64,000 nt of DNA from Methylobacterium sp. DB0501 (GTDB lineage Bacteria > Pseudomonadota > Alphaproteobacteria > Rhizobiales > Beijerinckiaceae), in NCBI RefSeq assembly GCF_011043735.1, contig NZ_JAAKGV010000002.1, positions 186,001-250,000 of the forward strand, written 5' to 3'. Position numbers and translations under genes: made by a program. Below the pieces are notes generated by a model. It made no database searches, was not told the origin of the DNA, and worked only from the letters and a program-made list of their open reading frames with translations. Below, piece after piece: positions 46,970 through 56,032 of this stretch. The number at the start of each line of letters is the position of its first letter. Within the stretch, counting starts at the first letter, position 1.

Positions 46970-48787
46970 ATGCTTGCCGCCCCGCTTCCCCAGGCCGGCT
47001 CCGGAGAGAAGGCCGGAGCGGTGGAGCGCTCGCCGTTCGAGCGGCCGGCCGTCGTCTGGATCATCGTTCTGGCGAGCGTCGCCGGGGTGCTGTCCTGGCC
47101 CGATCTCCTGGCGGTCCTGCGCGACTTGCGCCTGCCGGATACCGACGACGCGATGCGGATGATCGAGGTGCGCGACCTCGTCGTCGGCCAGCCCTGGTTC
47201 GACCTCGCCCAGCACCGCCACGCCGGCGCCCCGCCGATGCACTGGTCGCGCCTCGTCGACGCGCCGATCGCCGGCCTCGTCCTCCTGGCCCGTCCCGTCG
47301 CCGGGCCGGTCCTGGCGGAGGGGATCGCCGCCCTGCTGTGGCCGCTGACGCTGCTCGGCCTCTACGCCGCGATCCTGTATCGCGGCGTCCGCCGGGTCTT
47401 CGGCTGGCGGGCCGCGGCCTTCACGCTGTTCGCGGCGGGCCAGGCGGTGTTCGTCACCGGCCTGTTCGCCCCCGGCCGGATCGACCATCACAACGTCCAG
47501 ATCTGCGCGATCCTCGCCCTGGTCCTCCGCCTCGCCCGGCCGGCCCCGACGGGGCGAGACGGCGCCGTCGCGGGAGTGCTGGCGGCTTTCTCGCTGGCGG
47601 TCGGGCTCGAGGCCCTGCCCTTCATCGCCGGGGCCGGCCTCGTCCTGGCGCTCCTCTGGCTGCGCGACGGGCGCGCCGCCCTGCCGCCCTTCCTCGGCTT
47701 CGGCCTCGCCCTCGGGCTCGTCGCCCCGTTCCTGTTCGCGCTCCAGACCGCGCCCGCCCTGTGGACGGCCACCGCCTGCGACGCCCTCTCGCCGCCCTGG
47801 CTGTGGCTCTCGGCCGCTGCGGCCGTCACCGCCGGGATCGCCGCCCTCGTTCCCGGGGGGAGGGGCGCACGGCTCGCCGTGCTGGCCGCCTGCGGCGGCG
47901 TCGCGATCGGAGGCTTTCTCGTCCTGTTCCCGGCCTGCGCCGCCGGGCCGTTCACCGGCATGCCCGATCTCGTGCGCCGGGAATGGCTGGTGAAGGTGCG
48001 CGAGATGCTCCCGGTCTGGCAGCTCGTCCGGATCGCGCCCGACGCTGTCCTCGCCGGCCACCTGCCGGTCTGGATCGGCGCCGTCGCGGCCGGCTTCCGG
48101 GCCTGGCGCGGGCGGCATGCCGAGGAGCGCGCCCTGATGGCCGCGACGGCCGGCGCGCTCGGCCTCGGCGCGGTCCTCGGCGCGACGCAGTTTCGTGGCC
48201 TCTACGTCGCCGGCGCCTTCGTGCCCCTGGTGGCCGGCCCGGTCCTCGACCGGGCGGTCGCGCTTCTGCGCGTGCCGGAGGCAGGCCCGCGCCGGCGCCT
48301 CGCCGCTTTGACCTTGAGCCTCGCCCTGTGCGGCAAGCTCTGGGTCCTCCTCGCCTCGCTCCCGCAGGCTTTCGCCGGCGCCGGTACCACGTTCGCGGCC
48401 GAGCACGCCGCCTGGCGCAGCTGCAGCGACCGCCGCTCGATCGCCGCCCTCGACGTCCTGCCGCCGGGGCTGATTCTCGCTGAAATCGATCTCGGCCCCG
48501 GCCTGCTTCTGCACGGCCACCATTCCGTCGTGGCGGCGCCCTACCACCGGGCGCTGCCGGGCCTCGCGGCTTCGCTCGAGGCGTTCCGGGACGAGGCCGC
48601 CACGGCGGCGGTGGCGCGGCGGGTCGGCGCGGACTACATCGTGGCCTGCGCGCCGCCGGCGACGGCGGGCGAGGCGCCGAGCCTGGCCGCCCGCCTCGGG
48701 CGCGGCGAGGTCCTGCCGCCCGGGCTGGAGCCGGTGCCGGTGCAGGATTCCCCCTTGCGTGTCTGGCGAGTCCGGCCGGCGCCGTGA
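46970..48787 (+). CDS. GT-C fold membrane glycosyltransferase-like protein
   Basis: A 605-residue polytopic membrane protein with about ten to twelve helices. After the first helix there is PDTDDAMRMIEVRD, an acidic loop like that of GT-C enzymes (ArnT, STT3/PglB), and later PPMHWSRLVDAP and GRIDHHNVQ. It probably transfers a sugar from a lipid carrier. Both its substrate and acceptor are unknown. It begins 165 bp from the divergent flavoprotein and is followed after 24 bp by the DUF1499 gene. Confidence 0.75.
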   Translation: MLAAPLPQAGSGEKAGAVERSPFERPAVVWIIVLASVAGVLSWPDLLAVLRDLRLPDTDDAMRMIEVRDLVVGQPWFDLAQHRHAGAPPMHWSRLVDAPIAGLVLLARPVAGPVLAEGIAALLWPLTLLGLYAAILYRGVRRVFGWRAAAFTLFAAGQAVFVTGLFAPGRIDHHNVQICAILALVLRLARPAPTGRDGAVAGVLAAFSLAVGLEALPFIAGAGLVLALLWLRDGRAALPPFLGFGLALGLVAPFLFALQTAPALWTATACDALSPPWLWLSAAAAVTAGIAALVPGGRGARLAVLAACGGVAIGGFLVLFPACAAGPFTGMPDLVRREWLVKVREMLPVWQLVRIAPDAVLAGHLPVWIGAVAAGFRAWRGRHAEERALMAATAGALGLGAVLGATQFRGLYVAGAFVPLVAGPVLDRAVALLRVPEAGPRRRLAALTLSLALCGKLWVLLASLPQAFAGAGTTFAAEHAAWRSCSDRRSIAALDVLPPGLILAEIDLGPGLLLHGHHSVVAAPYHRALPGLAASLEAFRDEAATAAVARRVGADYIVACAPPATAGEAPSLAARLGRGEVLPPGLEPVPVQDSPLRVWRVRPAP

Positions 48788-48811
48788 AGGAGCCTCGGTG
48801 AGGGAGCATCG

Positions 48812-49366
48812 GTGATCGGACGGCTCGCAGGCCTCGTCCTCCTCGGCCTCGTCCTGGCGGCCCTGGCCGTTTTCGCGACGGCGGTCGCCCGCGGCGAGGA
48901 GCCCGGTGGGATCGACGAGGTCTGGATCGCCCTGTTCGGGGCGCCGGATCTCGGCCCGGTCGATTTCGCAGCGCTGCGCCGCGCGCCCTCCCGCCGCGAC
49001 GCCCTCGCCTGCGCGCCGGATGTCTGCCCCCGCGCGCAAGCCGATGCGGTGCCGCCGGATTACCCGGTCGCCGGTGCGCGCCTGCGCGAGATCGTCCGGG
49101 CGGTGGCCGAGCGCCAGCCGCGCACCGCGCTGGTCTTCACCGATGCCTGGGGCGAGCAGGACCGCTACGTCGCCCGCACCGCATGGCTGCGCTGCCCCGA
49201 CACCGTCACGGTCGAGATCGTCGGCCGCGGGGAGGGCCGGTCCAGCCTCGCGCTCTACATTCGCAGCCAGGTCGGCTGTCCGGTCCCGGCGACGAGCCGC
49301 GCGCGGCTGGCCCGCTGGCTCGCCGCGATCGCGGCGGCGACCGGCACCGCAGCGAAGCAAGGGTAA
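48812..49366 (+). CDS. DUF1499 domain protein
   Basis: A 184-residue protein with an N-terminal hydrophobic helix (signal anchor) and a DUF1499 domain. The DRYVARTAWLRCPDTVTVEI and SSLALYIRSQVGCP segments are the family marks. Function unknown. Start GTG 48812 lies 24 bp after the GT-C gene stop; GGGAG precedes it. The next gene starts 16 bp after its stop, so this is a four-gene set. Confidence 0.8.
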   Translation: MIGRLAGLVLLGLVLAALAVFATAVARGEEPGGIDEVWIALFGAPDLGPVDFAALRRAPSRRDALACAPDVCPRAQADAVPPDYPVAGARLREIVRAVAERQPRTALVFTDAWGEQDRYVARTAWLRCPDTVTVEIVGRGEGRSSLALYIRSQVGCPVPATSRARLARWLAAIAAATGTAAKQG

Positions 49367-49382
49367 CCGCAAGGATCACGGG

Positions 49383-50690
49383 ATGCCGCGTGCCGCTCAC
49401 GACCACTTGAAGCCCACTGCCGTCCCGCCCCTCGCGGCCCTGCCGACCGCCCCCGACGTCGCGGTGATCGGCGCCGGCGCCGCCGGGATCGGCGCGGCGC
49501 GCCGGCTCCTCGCCCGCGGCCTGTCGGTGGCGCTGCTGGAGGCGCGCCCGCGCCTCGGCGGCCGCACCGTCACCACGCCTCTGCGCGGCCACCCGGTCGA
49601 TCTCGGTGCCCACTGGCTCCATGCCGGGCCGATCAACCCGCTGGTGGCGCTCGGCTTCGAACGCGGCGAGCCGCTGCGCCGGGCGGCGCAGGAGAGCCAT
49701 TTCTGGGTCGGACGCCGTCCCGGCCGTCCGGCGGAGGAGCTGGCCTTCGGCCGCGCCTGGTCGGTCGCCGACCGGGCGATGACCGACGGTGCGCGCCTCC
49801 ACGGCGAGGACCGGCCCGCCGCCGGCGCCCTGCCGCCGGGCCTCGGGCCCTGGGGGCGGCGGGTCGCCCTGGTCCACGGCCTCGTCTCGGGCCGGCCGCT
49901 GACCGAGGTGAGCCTGCACGACTTCCCCAGCATGGAATACGGCGACAACTTCTTCATCGCCGGCGGCTACGGCGCCTACCTCGCCCGCCTCGCCGCCGGG
50001 CTGCCGGTGGCGCTCTCCACGCCCGTCACGACCCTCGACTGGGCAGGGGAGGGCGTGCGGCTCGATCTCGGCAGCCGGGGCACCCTGACGGCCCGCGCCG
50101 CCCTCGTCACCGCCCCGATGATGGTGATGCAGGAGCCCGCCCCCGCGCTCCGCTTCGCCCCGGACCTGCCGGACCCTTTCCGCGCGGCGATCGACGGGTT
50201 CCGGACCGGCATCTACGAGCACGTCGTCCTGCACTGGCCGTCCTCGCCGTTCCAGGGCCGCGACCGGCTGGCGAGCCTGATCGGCGGCCGTCTCCAGCCG
50301 CCGGGCCTGCTGACGCGGGTCGACGGCACGCCGTTCCATTATTTCGAGCTCGACGTGCCGATGGCCGACCGCCTCGACGCCGCCCGCGCCGGGGCCGACG
50401 GCGCGCGGCGGCTGGTGCGCGAGACCCTGACGGAGCAGGTCGGCCGCGGCGCCTTGCGCGACCTGGCGGTGCCGGCGGTGACGGAGTGGCGCCACGATCC
50501 CTGGTCGCGCGGCTCCTGGGCGGTGGTGCCGCCGGGCCACACGACGGCCCGCGACCTCCTGAAGGAGGCGGTGGGCGAGCGGGTCTGGTTCGCCGGCGAG
50601 GCCCTGTCGCGGGAGCAATGGGGCACGGCGGGCGGCGCCTTCGCGGAGGGCGAGCGGGCGGCGGATGCGATCGCCGCCGCGCTCCACTGA
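49383..50690 (+). CDS. flavin-dependent amine oxidase family protein
   Basis: A 435-residue FAD protein of the monoamine-oxidase/polyamine-oxidase superfamily. The N-terminal site is VAVIGAGAAGIGAARRLL with LLEARPRLGGRT, followed by DLGAHWLHAG; the C-terminal GEALSREQWGTAGGAFAEGERAA is the FAD-closing motif. The substrate is unknown. The first about 25 residues are unusual, so the true start may be downstream. It is 16 bp after the DUF1499 gene. Confidence 0.9.
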   Translation: MPRAAHDHLKPTAVPPLAALPTAPDVAVIGAGAAGIGAARRLLARGLSVALLEARPRLGGRTVTTPLRGHPVDLGAHWLHAGPINPLVALGFERGEPLRRAAQESHFWVGRRPGRPAEELAFGRAWSVADRAMTDGARLHGEDRPAAGALPPGLGPWGRRVALVHGLVSGRPLTEVSLHDFPSMEYGDNFFIAGGYGAYLARLAAGLPVALSTPVTTLDWAGEGVRLDLGSRGTLTARAALVTAPMMVMQEPAPALRFAPDLPDPFRAAIDGFRTGIYEHVVLHWPSSPFQGRDRLASLIGGRLQPPGLLTRVDGTPFHYFELDVPMADRLDAARAGADGARRLVRETLTEQVGRGALRDLAVPAVTEWRHDPWSRGSWAVVPPGHTTARDLLKEAVGERVWFAGEALSREQWGTAGGAFAEGERAADAIAAALH

Positions 50691-50733
50691 AATCCCCATT
50701 TGGATTGCGCCGAGGGCTCCCTACATTCCCGCC

Positions 50734-51210
50734 ATGCTCACACGCGTCCTCACCCTCCTGCTCCTCCTCGGCCTGTCCTGCACGGTCGAGTCCCATGCCC
50801 AGCCGCTGACCCGCAACGTGCTCAAGGGCGCCTGCGAGAAGCTCGTCATCGCCGGCAAGGACGTCAGCCCGACCTGCAGCGACAGCCTCGTCAACATGGT
50901 CCAGGGCCGGCGCACCTCGTTCGACTTCACCTCGAGCGACGGCACCACCGTGAGCTTCAGCGGCACCGGCATGCCGCAGGACCGCCAGGAGGAGGTCGGC
51001 GTCGACGCGCTCCAGCCGGTCAGCGCCGTGATCCTCACCGTGAAGACGGCCGACGGCGGCATCACCCGCGACACCTTGATGACCGTCGGCTCCTGCCGTT
51101 TCCCGGCCTCCGCGCCCGGCCGCTCCACCGTCGCCTGCGCAGCCGACACCCAGCGCGGCCGGTTCGAGGGAACGTTCACCACGGCGAGCGATGCGGCGCC
51201 GGGGAAGTAG
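50734..51210 (+). CDS. small secreted protein of unknown function
   Basis: A 158-residue protein with a Sec signal peptide (LTLLLLLGLSCTVESHAQ, cleavage after SHA near residue 22) and four Cys in the mature part. It is rich in Thr and Ser with beta-strand character. No known domain. It lies 43 bp after the amine oxidase gene and may be the last gene of that operon. No good ribosome site is seen. Confidence 0.7.
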   Translation: MLTRVLTLLLLLGLSCTVESHAQPLTRNVLKGACEKLVIAGKDVSPTCSDSLVNMVQGRRTSFDFTSSDGTTVSFSGTGMPQDRQEEVGVDALQPVSAVILTVKTADGGITRDTLMTVGSCRFPASAPGRSTVACAADTQRGRFEGTFTTASDAAPGK

Positions 51211-51242
51211 GGGCGCGCAAACGAGCCGCTGTCAAAGCCTGC

Positions 51243-51314
51243 TTGATTGGTCTCTACCGCTATCAAATCCACCGTGCCGTTCCGGGCGCCGCTACGCGCC
51301 CCGGAATGACGGGG
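51243..51314 (+). repeat. intergenic palindrome family, copy 5
   Basis: A 43-bp imperfect palindrome (51272-51314) preceded by a 13-base leader (51243-51255) that matches that of copy 4 at one change. It adjoins the dispersed structured repeat at 51358, so the gap 51211-51518 is nearly filled by two repeat families. Confidence 0.7.
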
Positions 51315-51357
51315 AGTGTGTGAAGACCGTCGACTAGGTCAGGCGGGCTCTCAGACG

Positions 51358-51495
51358 ACGTCCGATCGCTTGCTCGGCGATTGCTGCGCCATCGCGTTCG
51401 CCATGCGGAAGTCGGCTTCGCTCAAACGTGGGCAGCCTCCGGCTCTACCGCGCGGGCTGGTGTGGCGAAGTCCGAAAGGCATCGTCCGGACTTCG
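51358..51495 (+). repeat. dispersed structured repeat, copy 2
   Basis: About 120-140 bp matching 11307-11430 almost base for base over its first 65 bases. Stems GAAG-TCGG-CTTC and AGCC-TCC-GGCT are retained; the latter differs in sequence from the corresponding stem in copy 1 but still pairs. This copy has an added perfect 9-bp stem, CGAAGTCCG (51466-51474) with CGGACTTCG (51487-51495). It lies 24-40 bp 3' of the minus-strand tex stop, the same orientation relative to the gene as copy 1. Confidence 0.8.
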
Positions 51496-51518
51496 TACGA
51501 TCGTCGTCGGCCCTCCCG

Positions 51519-53843
51519 TCAGCGCCGCGACCCGCGATCCAGCCCCGCCTTACGCAGCGCATCCGCCAGCGCCCCACCGCCCGCCGGCTCCTCGCGGCGT
51601 CCTAGCGGCCGCGGGGCGTCGCGGCGGGGCATGTCCCGGTGCTGGCCGCCCTGCTCGCGGGCCGGCCGGGCGCCGACCTCGTCGTCGAGGCGCAGGGTGA
51701 GCGAGATGCGCTTGCGCGGCACGTCCACCTCCAGCACCTTCGCCCGCACCACGTCGCCGGGCTTCACCACTGCGCGCGGGTCCTTCACGAAGGTCTTGGA
51801 CAGGGCCGAGATGTGGACGAGCCCGTCCTGGTGCACGCCGATATCGACGAAGGCGCCGAAGGCCGCGACGTTGGTCACCACGCCCTCCAGCACCATGCCG
51901 GGCCTCAGATCGCCGATGCTCTCGACGCCGTCCTGGAAGGTCGCGGTCTTGAAGGTCGGGCGCGGGTCGCGGCCGGGCTTTTCCAACTCGGCGATGATGT
52001 CGGTGACGGTCGGCAGGCCGAAGGTCTCGTCGGTGAAGGTCTTCGGATTCAGGCTCTTGAGCACCGTGCCGTTGCCGATCACCGTCTTGATGTCGCTCTT
52101 CGTCGCCTGGAGGATGCGGCGCACCACCGGATAGGCCTCCGGATGCACGCCGGACGCATCGAGCGGGTCGTCGCCGTTCTGGATCCGCAGGAAGCCCGCC
52201 GACAGCTCGAACGCCTTCGGTCCCAGCCCCGCGACCTTCTTCAGCCCCGAGCGGCTGCGGAACGGCCCGTTGGTGTCGCGGTGGGTGACGATGTTCTGCG
52301 CCACCCGCTGGCTGAGCCCCGAGACCCGGGCGAGGAGCGGGCCGGAGGCGGTGTTGACGTCGACCCCGACGCCGTTCACGCAATCCTCCACCACCGCGTC
52401 GAGGGAGCGCGACAGCTTCCCCTCGGCGAGGTCGTGCTGGTACTGGCCGACGCCGATCGCCTTCGGCTCGATCTTCACCAGTTCGGCGAGCGGATCCTGC
52501 AGCCGCCGGGCGATCGAGACGGCGCCGCGCAGCGACACGTCGAGCCCCGGCAGTTCCTGGCTGGCATAGGCCGAGGCCGAGTAGACCGAGGCGCCGGCCT
52601 CCGACACCATCACCTTGGTGAGCTTCAGTTCCGGCTGCTTGGCGATCAGCTCGGCGGCGAGCTTGTCGGTCTCCCGTGAGGCGGTGCCGTTGCCGATCGC
52701 CACCAGCTCGACTCCGTGCGCGCGGCAGAGCCTGGCGAGCGTCATCAGCGAGCCGTTCCAGTCGCGCCGCGGCTCGTGCGGGTAGATCGTGTCGGTCGCC
52801 ACCACCTTGCCGGTGGCATCCACCACCGCGACCTTCACGCCGGTGCGGTAGCCGGGATCGAGGCCGAGCGTCGGCCGCGCCCCGGCGGGCGCCGCGAGGA
52901 GCAGGTCGCGCAGGTTGCCGGCAAAGACCCGCACGGCCTCGACTTCCGCCGCCTCCCAGAGGCGGGCGCGCAGGTCGAGCTCGATCGACAGCCGCAGCTT
53001 GGTGCGCCAGGCCCAGCGCACCGCCTCCATCAGCCACCGGTCGCCGGGCCGGCCGCGGTCCTGGATGCCGGCCGAGAGGGCGATGCGGCCGTCATAGAGG
53101 CTCTGGGCGTCGACGCCCTCGGGCGCCTCGTCGAGGCGCAGGTCGAGGGCCTCCTCCTTCTCGCCGCGAAACAGCGCCAGCACCCGGTGCGAGGGGAGGC
53201 GGGTCAGGGGCTCGGAGAAGTCGAAATAGTCGGAGAACTTGGCGCCGGCCTGCTCCTTGCCCTCGCGCATCCGCGAGACGAGGCGGCCGCGGGTCCAGAA
53301 CGCCTCGCGCAATTGCCCGACCAGCTCGGCATTCTCGGCGAAACGCTCGACCAGGATGGCGCGGGCCCCCTCCAGCGCCGCCTCCGGCGTCGCCACGCCC
53401 TTCGCCTCGTCGACGAAGGGGGCGGCGGCATTCAGCGGCACTTGGTCCGGCCGGGCCAGCAGCGCCTCGGCGAGGGGCCCCAGGCCCGCCTCGCGGGCGA
53501 TCTGCGCCTTGGTGCGGCGCTTGGGCTTGAACGGCAGGTAGAGGTCCTCGAGCCGCGCCTTGGTGTCGGCGGCGAGGAGCTGACCCTTCAGCGCGTCGTC
53601 GAGCTTGCCCTGGGCCTGCACGCTCTCCAGGATCGCGGCGCGCCGAGCCTCCAGCTCGCGCAGGTAGCGCAGGCGCTCCTCCAGGGTGCGCAGCTGCGCG
53701 TCGTCGAGGGTGCCGGTCACCTCCTTGCGGTAGCGGGCGATGAACGGCACCGTCGACCCGCCGTCGAGCAGATCCACCGCCGCCTTGACCTGCCATTCCT
53801 GCGCGCCGAGCTCGGTGGCGATGCGCTGGGTGATGCTGGACAT
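51519..53843 (-). CDS. tex: RNA-binding transcriptional accessory protein Tex
   Basis: A 774-residue Tex/S1 protein: helix-turn-helix N terminus, YqgF-like RNase H fold ([17 protein letters not shown]), helix-hairpin-helix region ([16 protein letters not shown]), and a C-terminal S1 domain ([21 protein letters not shown]). It binds nucleic acid and supports transcription and stress survival. The last about 60 residues are a charged tail. It is monocistronic and is followed by the dispersed structured repeat. Confidence 0.96.
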   Translation of the reverse strand: MSSITQRIATELGAQEWQVKAAVDLLDGGSTVPFIARYRKEVTGTLDDAQLRTLEERLRYLRELEARRAAILESVQAQGKLDDALKGQLLAADTKARLEDLYLPFKPKRRTKAQIAREAGLGPLAEALLARPDQVPLNAAAPFVDEAKGVATPEAALEGARAILVERFAENAELVGQLREAFWTRGRLVSRMREGKEQAGAKFSDYFDFSEPLTRLPSHRVLALFRGEKEEALDLRLDEAPEGVDAQSLYDGRIALSAGIQDRGRPGDRWLMEAVRWAWRTKLRLSIELDLRARLWEAAEVEAVRVFAGNLRDLLLAAPAGARPTLGLDPGYRTGVKVAVVDATGKVVATDTIYPHEPRRDWNGSLMTLARLCRAHGVELVAIGNGTASRETDKLAAELIAKQPELKLTKVMVSEAGASVYSASAYASQELPGLDVSLRGAVSIARRLQDPLAELVKIEPKAIGVGQYQHDLAEGKLSRSLDAVVEDCVNGVGVDVNTASGPLLARVSGLSQRVAQNIVTHRDTNGPFRSRSGLKKVAGLGPKAFELSAGFLRIQNGDDPLDASGVHPEAYPVVRRILQATKSDIKTVIGNGTVLKSLNPKTFTDETFGLPTVTDIIAELEKPGRDPRPTFKTATFQDGVESIGDLRPGMVLEGVVTNVAAFGAFVDIGVHQDGLVHISALSKTFVKDPRAVVKPGDVVRAKVLEVDVPRKRISLTLRLDDEVGARPAREQGGQHRDMPRRDAPRPLGRREEPAGGGALADALRKAGLDRGSRR

Positions 53844-53918
53844 GACGACTCCGTGATTCCGGGGCGGCGGGGAGGCGTGTCCTTAGAGGGGTTGGGGACG
53901 AGTGGGAAGGGCGGGGTG

Positions 53919-54347
53919 TCACGCGGACGGCGTGTCCGACGCCTCCGCCGACCGGCCGCGCCGCCGCCCCGCCCAGGCGTCGCGCTCGGCGCGGGTGAAC
54001 AGGGCGCAGACGGTGAGATGGCTCATCGCGGCGACGGGCAGGGCGAGCAGGGCGAAGACGACGTACTTGTCGTAGCCGCCCGGAAGGCGCCAGAGGGGCG
54101 CCCCCTGCATGACGGCGAGGACCAGCCCAAGCTGCCCGCCGAGAACCCAGCCGATGCGCTGGTGGCTCGAGAAAAGCCGCTCGGCCGGTGGCATCGACGC
54201 CGCCAGGACCATCGTCGACCAGGTCACCAACCCGGCCGCGAGCGGGATGATCGCGGGACCCAGCGTCCCATCGAGCACTGCCCGCATCGCTTCGAACAGA
54301 ACGAGACTGATGCCGTTCGCGACGAGCAGGACGAGAATGTGAGGCAT
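53919..54347 (-). CDS. small integral membrane protein of unknown function
   Basis: A 142-residue protein with about four hydrophobic helices (residues about 2-20, 28-48, 68-85, 95-115) and a basic, Arg-rich cytoplasmic tail. No known family. GGGAGG stands six bases before ATG 54347; the upstream GTG 54353 abuts that site. It lies 75 bp upstream of tex on the same strand and may be co-transcribed with it. Confidence 0.7.
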   Translation of the reverse strand: MPHILVLLVANGISLVLFEAMRAVLDGTLGPAIIPLAAGLVTWSTMVLAASMPPAERLFSSHQRIGWVLGGQLGLVLAVMQGAPLWRLPGGYDKYVVFALLALPVAAMSHLTVCALFTRAERDAWAGRRRGRSAEASDTPSA

Positions 54348-54533
54348 GATCACCCTCCCGGACGAGGATGGCGCTTCACCCTCTCGCGAGGAGCTTGCTG
54401 TTGTAGTGACCCAGGGTCAACGGGTGGCGTCGGCCCGGGTCGATGAATCTGCCCGGAAACGAGAGTTGGGCGGCTCCCGAGGGGCCGCCCGTAGCGATCG
54501 GTGCTCGTCGACGGGAAGAGAAGGATACGCTCC

Positions 54534-55517
54534 TCAGCGCACCCCGCCCGCCGGCAGCACCCCGGTCGGGGCCGGGATGCGGCGCATCCGCTCGCGGTGG
54601 GCGGTGTAGAGGCCGCTGCCGCAGATCACCAGGACGCCGAGGCCCATCACGGCGTCCGGCACGGTGCCGAAGAACAGGAAGCCGAGGAGGCCGGCCCAGA
54701 TGATCTGGCTGTAGGAGAACGGCACCAGGGTCGAGGCCGGGGCATGGCGGTAGGCGATGGTGACGATCCAGTGCCCGGCGGTCGAGATGAAGCCGATCGC
54801 GGCGCCGACCGCCACCTGGGTCAGGTTGGGGGTTTCCCAGACGAAGGGCACGATGGCCGACAGGATCAGGAAGCCGACGACGGCCGACCAGGTCATGGTG
54901 GTCTGCGGCGCGTCGTAGCCGTTGATCTTGCGGGTCACGACGAGCGCCGCGGCCCAGAACAGGGCCGAGACGATCGGCAGGATCGCCGCGGCCTGGAAGG
55001 CGCTGGTGCCCGGCCGCACGATGATGAGCACGCCGAGGAGGCCGACGAGGGCGGCGGCCCAGCGCCGCGCGCCGACCTTCTCGCCGAGCACCGGGATCGA
55101 CAGGGCGGTGACGAAGATCGGGGAGACGAAGGCGATCGCCGTGATCTCGGCGACCGGCAGGGAGCGCAGGCCCGCAAGGAACAGCAGGGCGGAGCCGACG
55201 AGGGCGATGCCGCGCACCACCTGCAGGCCCGGCCGGGCGCTGCGGAACGGCGAGGCGCCGCGCTTGAGACGGGCCCGCATCACGGCCGCCATCAGCATCA
55301 CCGCCAGGAAGCCGGTGTAGCGCAGCCACGCCACCTCGATCCCGGAGAGCTGCCCGGTGAGGAACTTGGCGGTGGCGTCGGAGCTCGACAGGAAGACGGT
55401 CGAGATCACCACCAGCACGATGCCGCGCAGGGGCTGGTCGCCGAGCACCGCCGGCAGGGCCGGGCGGGCGGAAGGGGCGGCGGCGAAGGGAAGCGTCAGG
55501 GAGGCCACGGGTGTCAC
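54534..55517 (-). CDS. EamA/DMT-family transporter
   Basis: A 327-residue protein with ten hydrophobic helices in two EamA repeats, for example SDATAKFLTG, AWLRYTGFLAVM and AEITAIAFVSPIFVTALSIPVLGE. Such transporters export small metabolites. The start is GTG 55517 with weak support. It follows a gap (55518-55803) that has a CtrA-like box. Confidence 0.87.
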   Translation of the reverse strand: MTPVASLTLPFAAAPSARPALPAVLGDQPLRGIVLVVISTVFLSSSDATAKFLTGQLSGIEVAWLRYTGFLAVMLMAAVMRARLKRGASPFRSARPGLQVVRGIALVGSALLFLAGLRSLPVAEITAIAFVSPIFVTALSIPVLGEKVGARRWAAALVGLLGVLIIVRPGTSAFQAAAILPIVSALFWAAALVVTRKINGYDAPQTTMTWSAVVGFLILSAIVPFVWETPNLTQVAVGAAIGFISTAGHWIVTIAYRHAPASTLVPFSYSQIIWAGLLGFLFFGTVPDAVMGLGVLVICGSGLYTAHRERMRRIPAPTGVLPAGGVR

Positions 55518-55613
55518 GGCGGGTGCGGGGAAGGGATCTCTGTCCTACCACCGACCCGGCCGGCGAAGCCGTGCCGATTGCGCGCTACGGCCATGCTGCG
55601 GGATCAGCCCTAG

Positions 55614-55628
55614 TTAAGGCACGCTTTA
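55614..55628 (+). promoter_or_regulatory. possible CtrA-like box
   Basis: TTAA-N7-TTTA matches the CtrA consensus at seven of eight bases. It lies about 100 bp upstream of the minus-strand EamA gene start. Weak evidence. Confidence 0.25.
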
Positions 55629-55763
55629 CCCGATCGTGTTCGGCCCGTGGCGACTTGCGACGGCCGCGCCATCATCCCGCCGCAAGGCTTAAACCTGTCT
55701 CCTGAAAGACTCGTGAAGAGAATTCGTCTTTGCTGGAACCGGATTTGGAATTGCGTGTTGTTT

Positions 55764-55797
55764 CGCCCGCGCAGGGTTAAGGGGTCCTGCGTGGGCG
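55764..55797. terminator. 12-bp hairpin after ybdD
   Basis: Arms 55764-55775 and 55786-55797 pair over 12 positions with one G-T wobble around a 10-nt loop, 6 bp from the ybdD stop. There is no T-run, but position suggests it ends the cstA-ybdD transcript. Confidence 0.5.
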
Positions 55798-55803
55798 ATG
55801 GGG

Positions 55804-56028
55804 TCAGCAGCAGCGGAAGCCGCCGCGGCCGCCGACGCCGAACCGGGCGTTCTGGCGCTCGCGGAAGAACTCCGTCGCGGTCATCGGCTGCTGGTCGGGG
55901 TGGGTCTTGCGGATATGGGCGACGTAGGTGTCGTAGTTGCCCTGGCCGACCATCAGCCGCGCGCCGTCGCAGACGCAGCGCGTCAGGGTCGCCCAGCGCT
56001 CCCGCAGGGATTCGGCGGCGGCGCTCAT
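55804..56028 (-). CDS. YbdD/YjiX family small protein
   Basis: A 74-residue cytoplasmic protein with the family marks GQGNYDTYVAHIRKTHPDQ and FFRERQNARFGV, ending in Cys-Cys. YbdD-type proteins accompany CstA/BtsT pyruvate carriers and are thought to modulate them. It begins four bases after the cstA stop, so the two are translationally linked. Confidence 0.92.
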   Translation of the reverse strand: MSAAAESLRERWATLTRCVCDGARLMVGQGNYDTYVAHIRKTHPDQQPMTATEFFRERQNARFGVGGRGGFRCC

Positions 56029-56032
56029 CGGC

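Noticed and set aside
45302..49372. 1356-residue open frame that reads through the flavoprotein into upstream DNA
   Set aside because: Only the part from 46804 down matches a protein family. The N-terminal extension is low-complexity and lies opposite the GT-C and DUF1499 genes.
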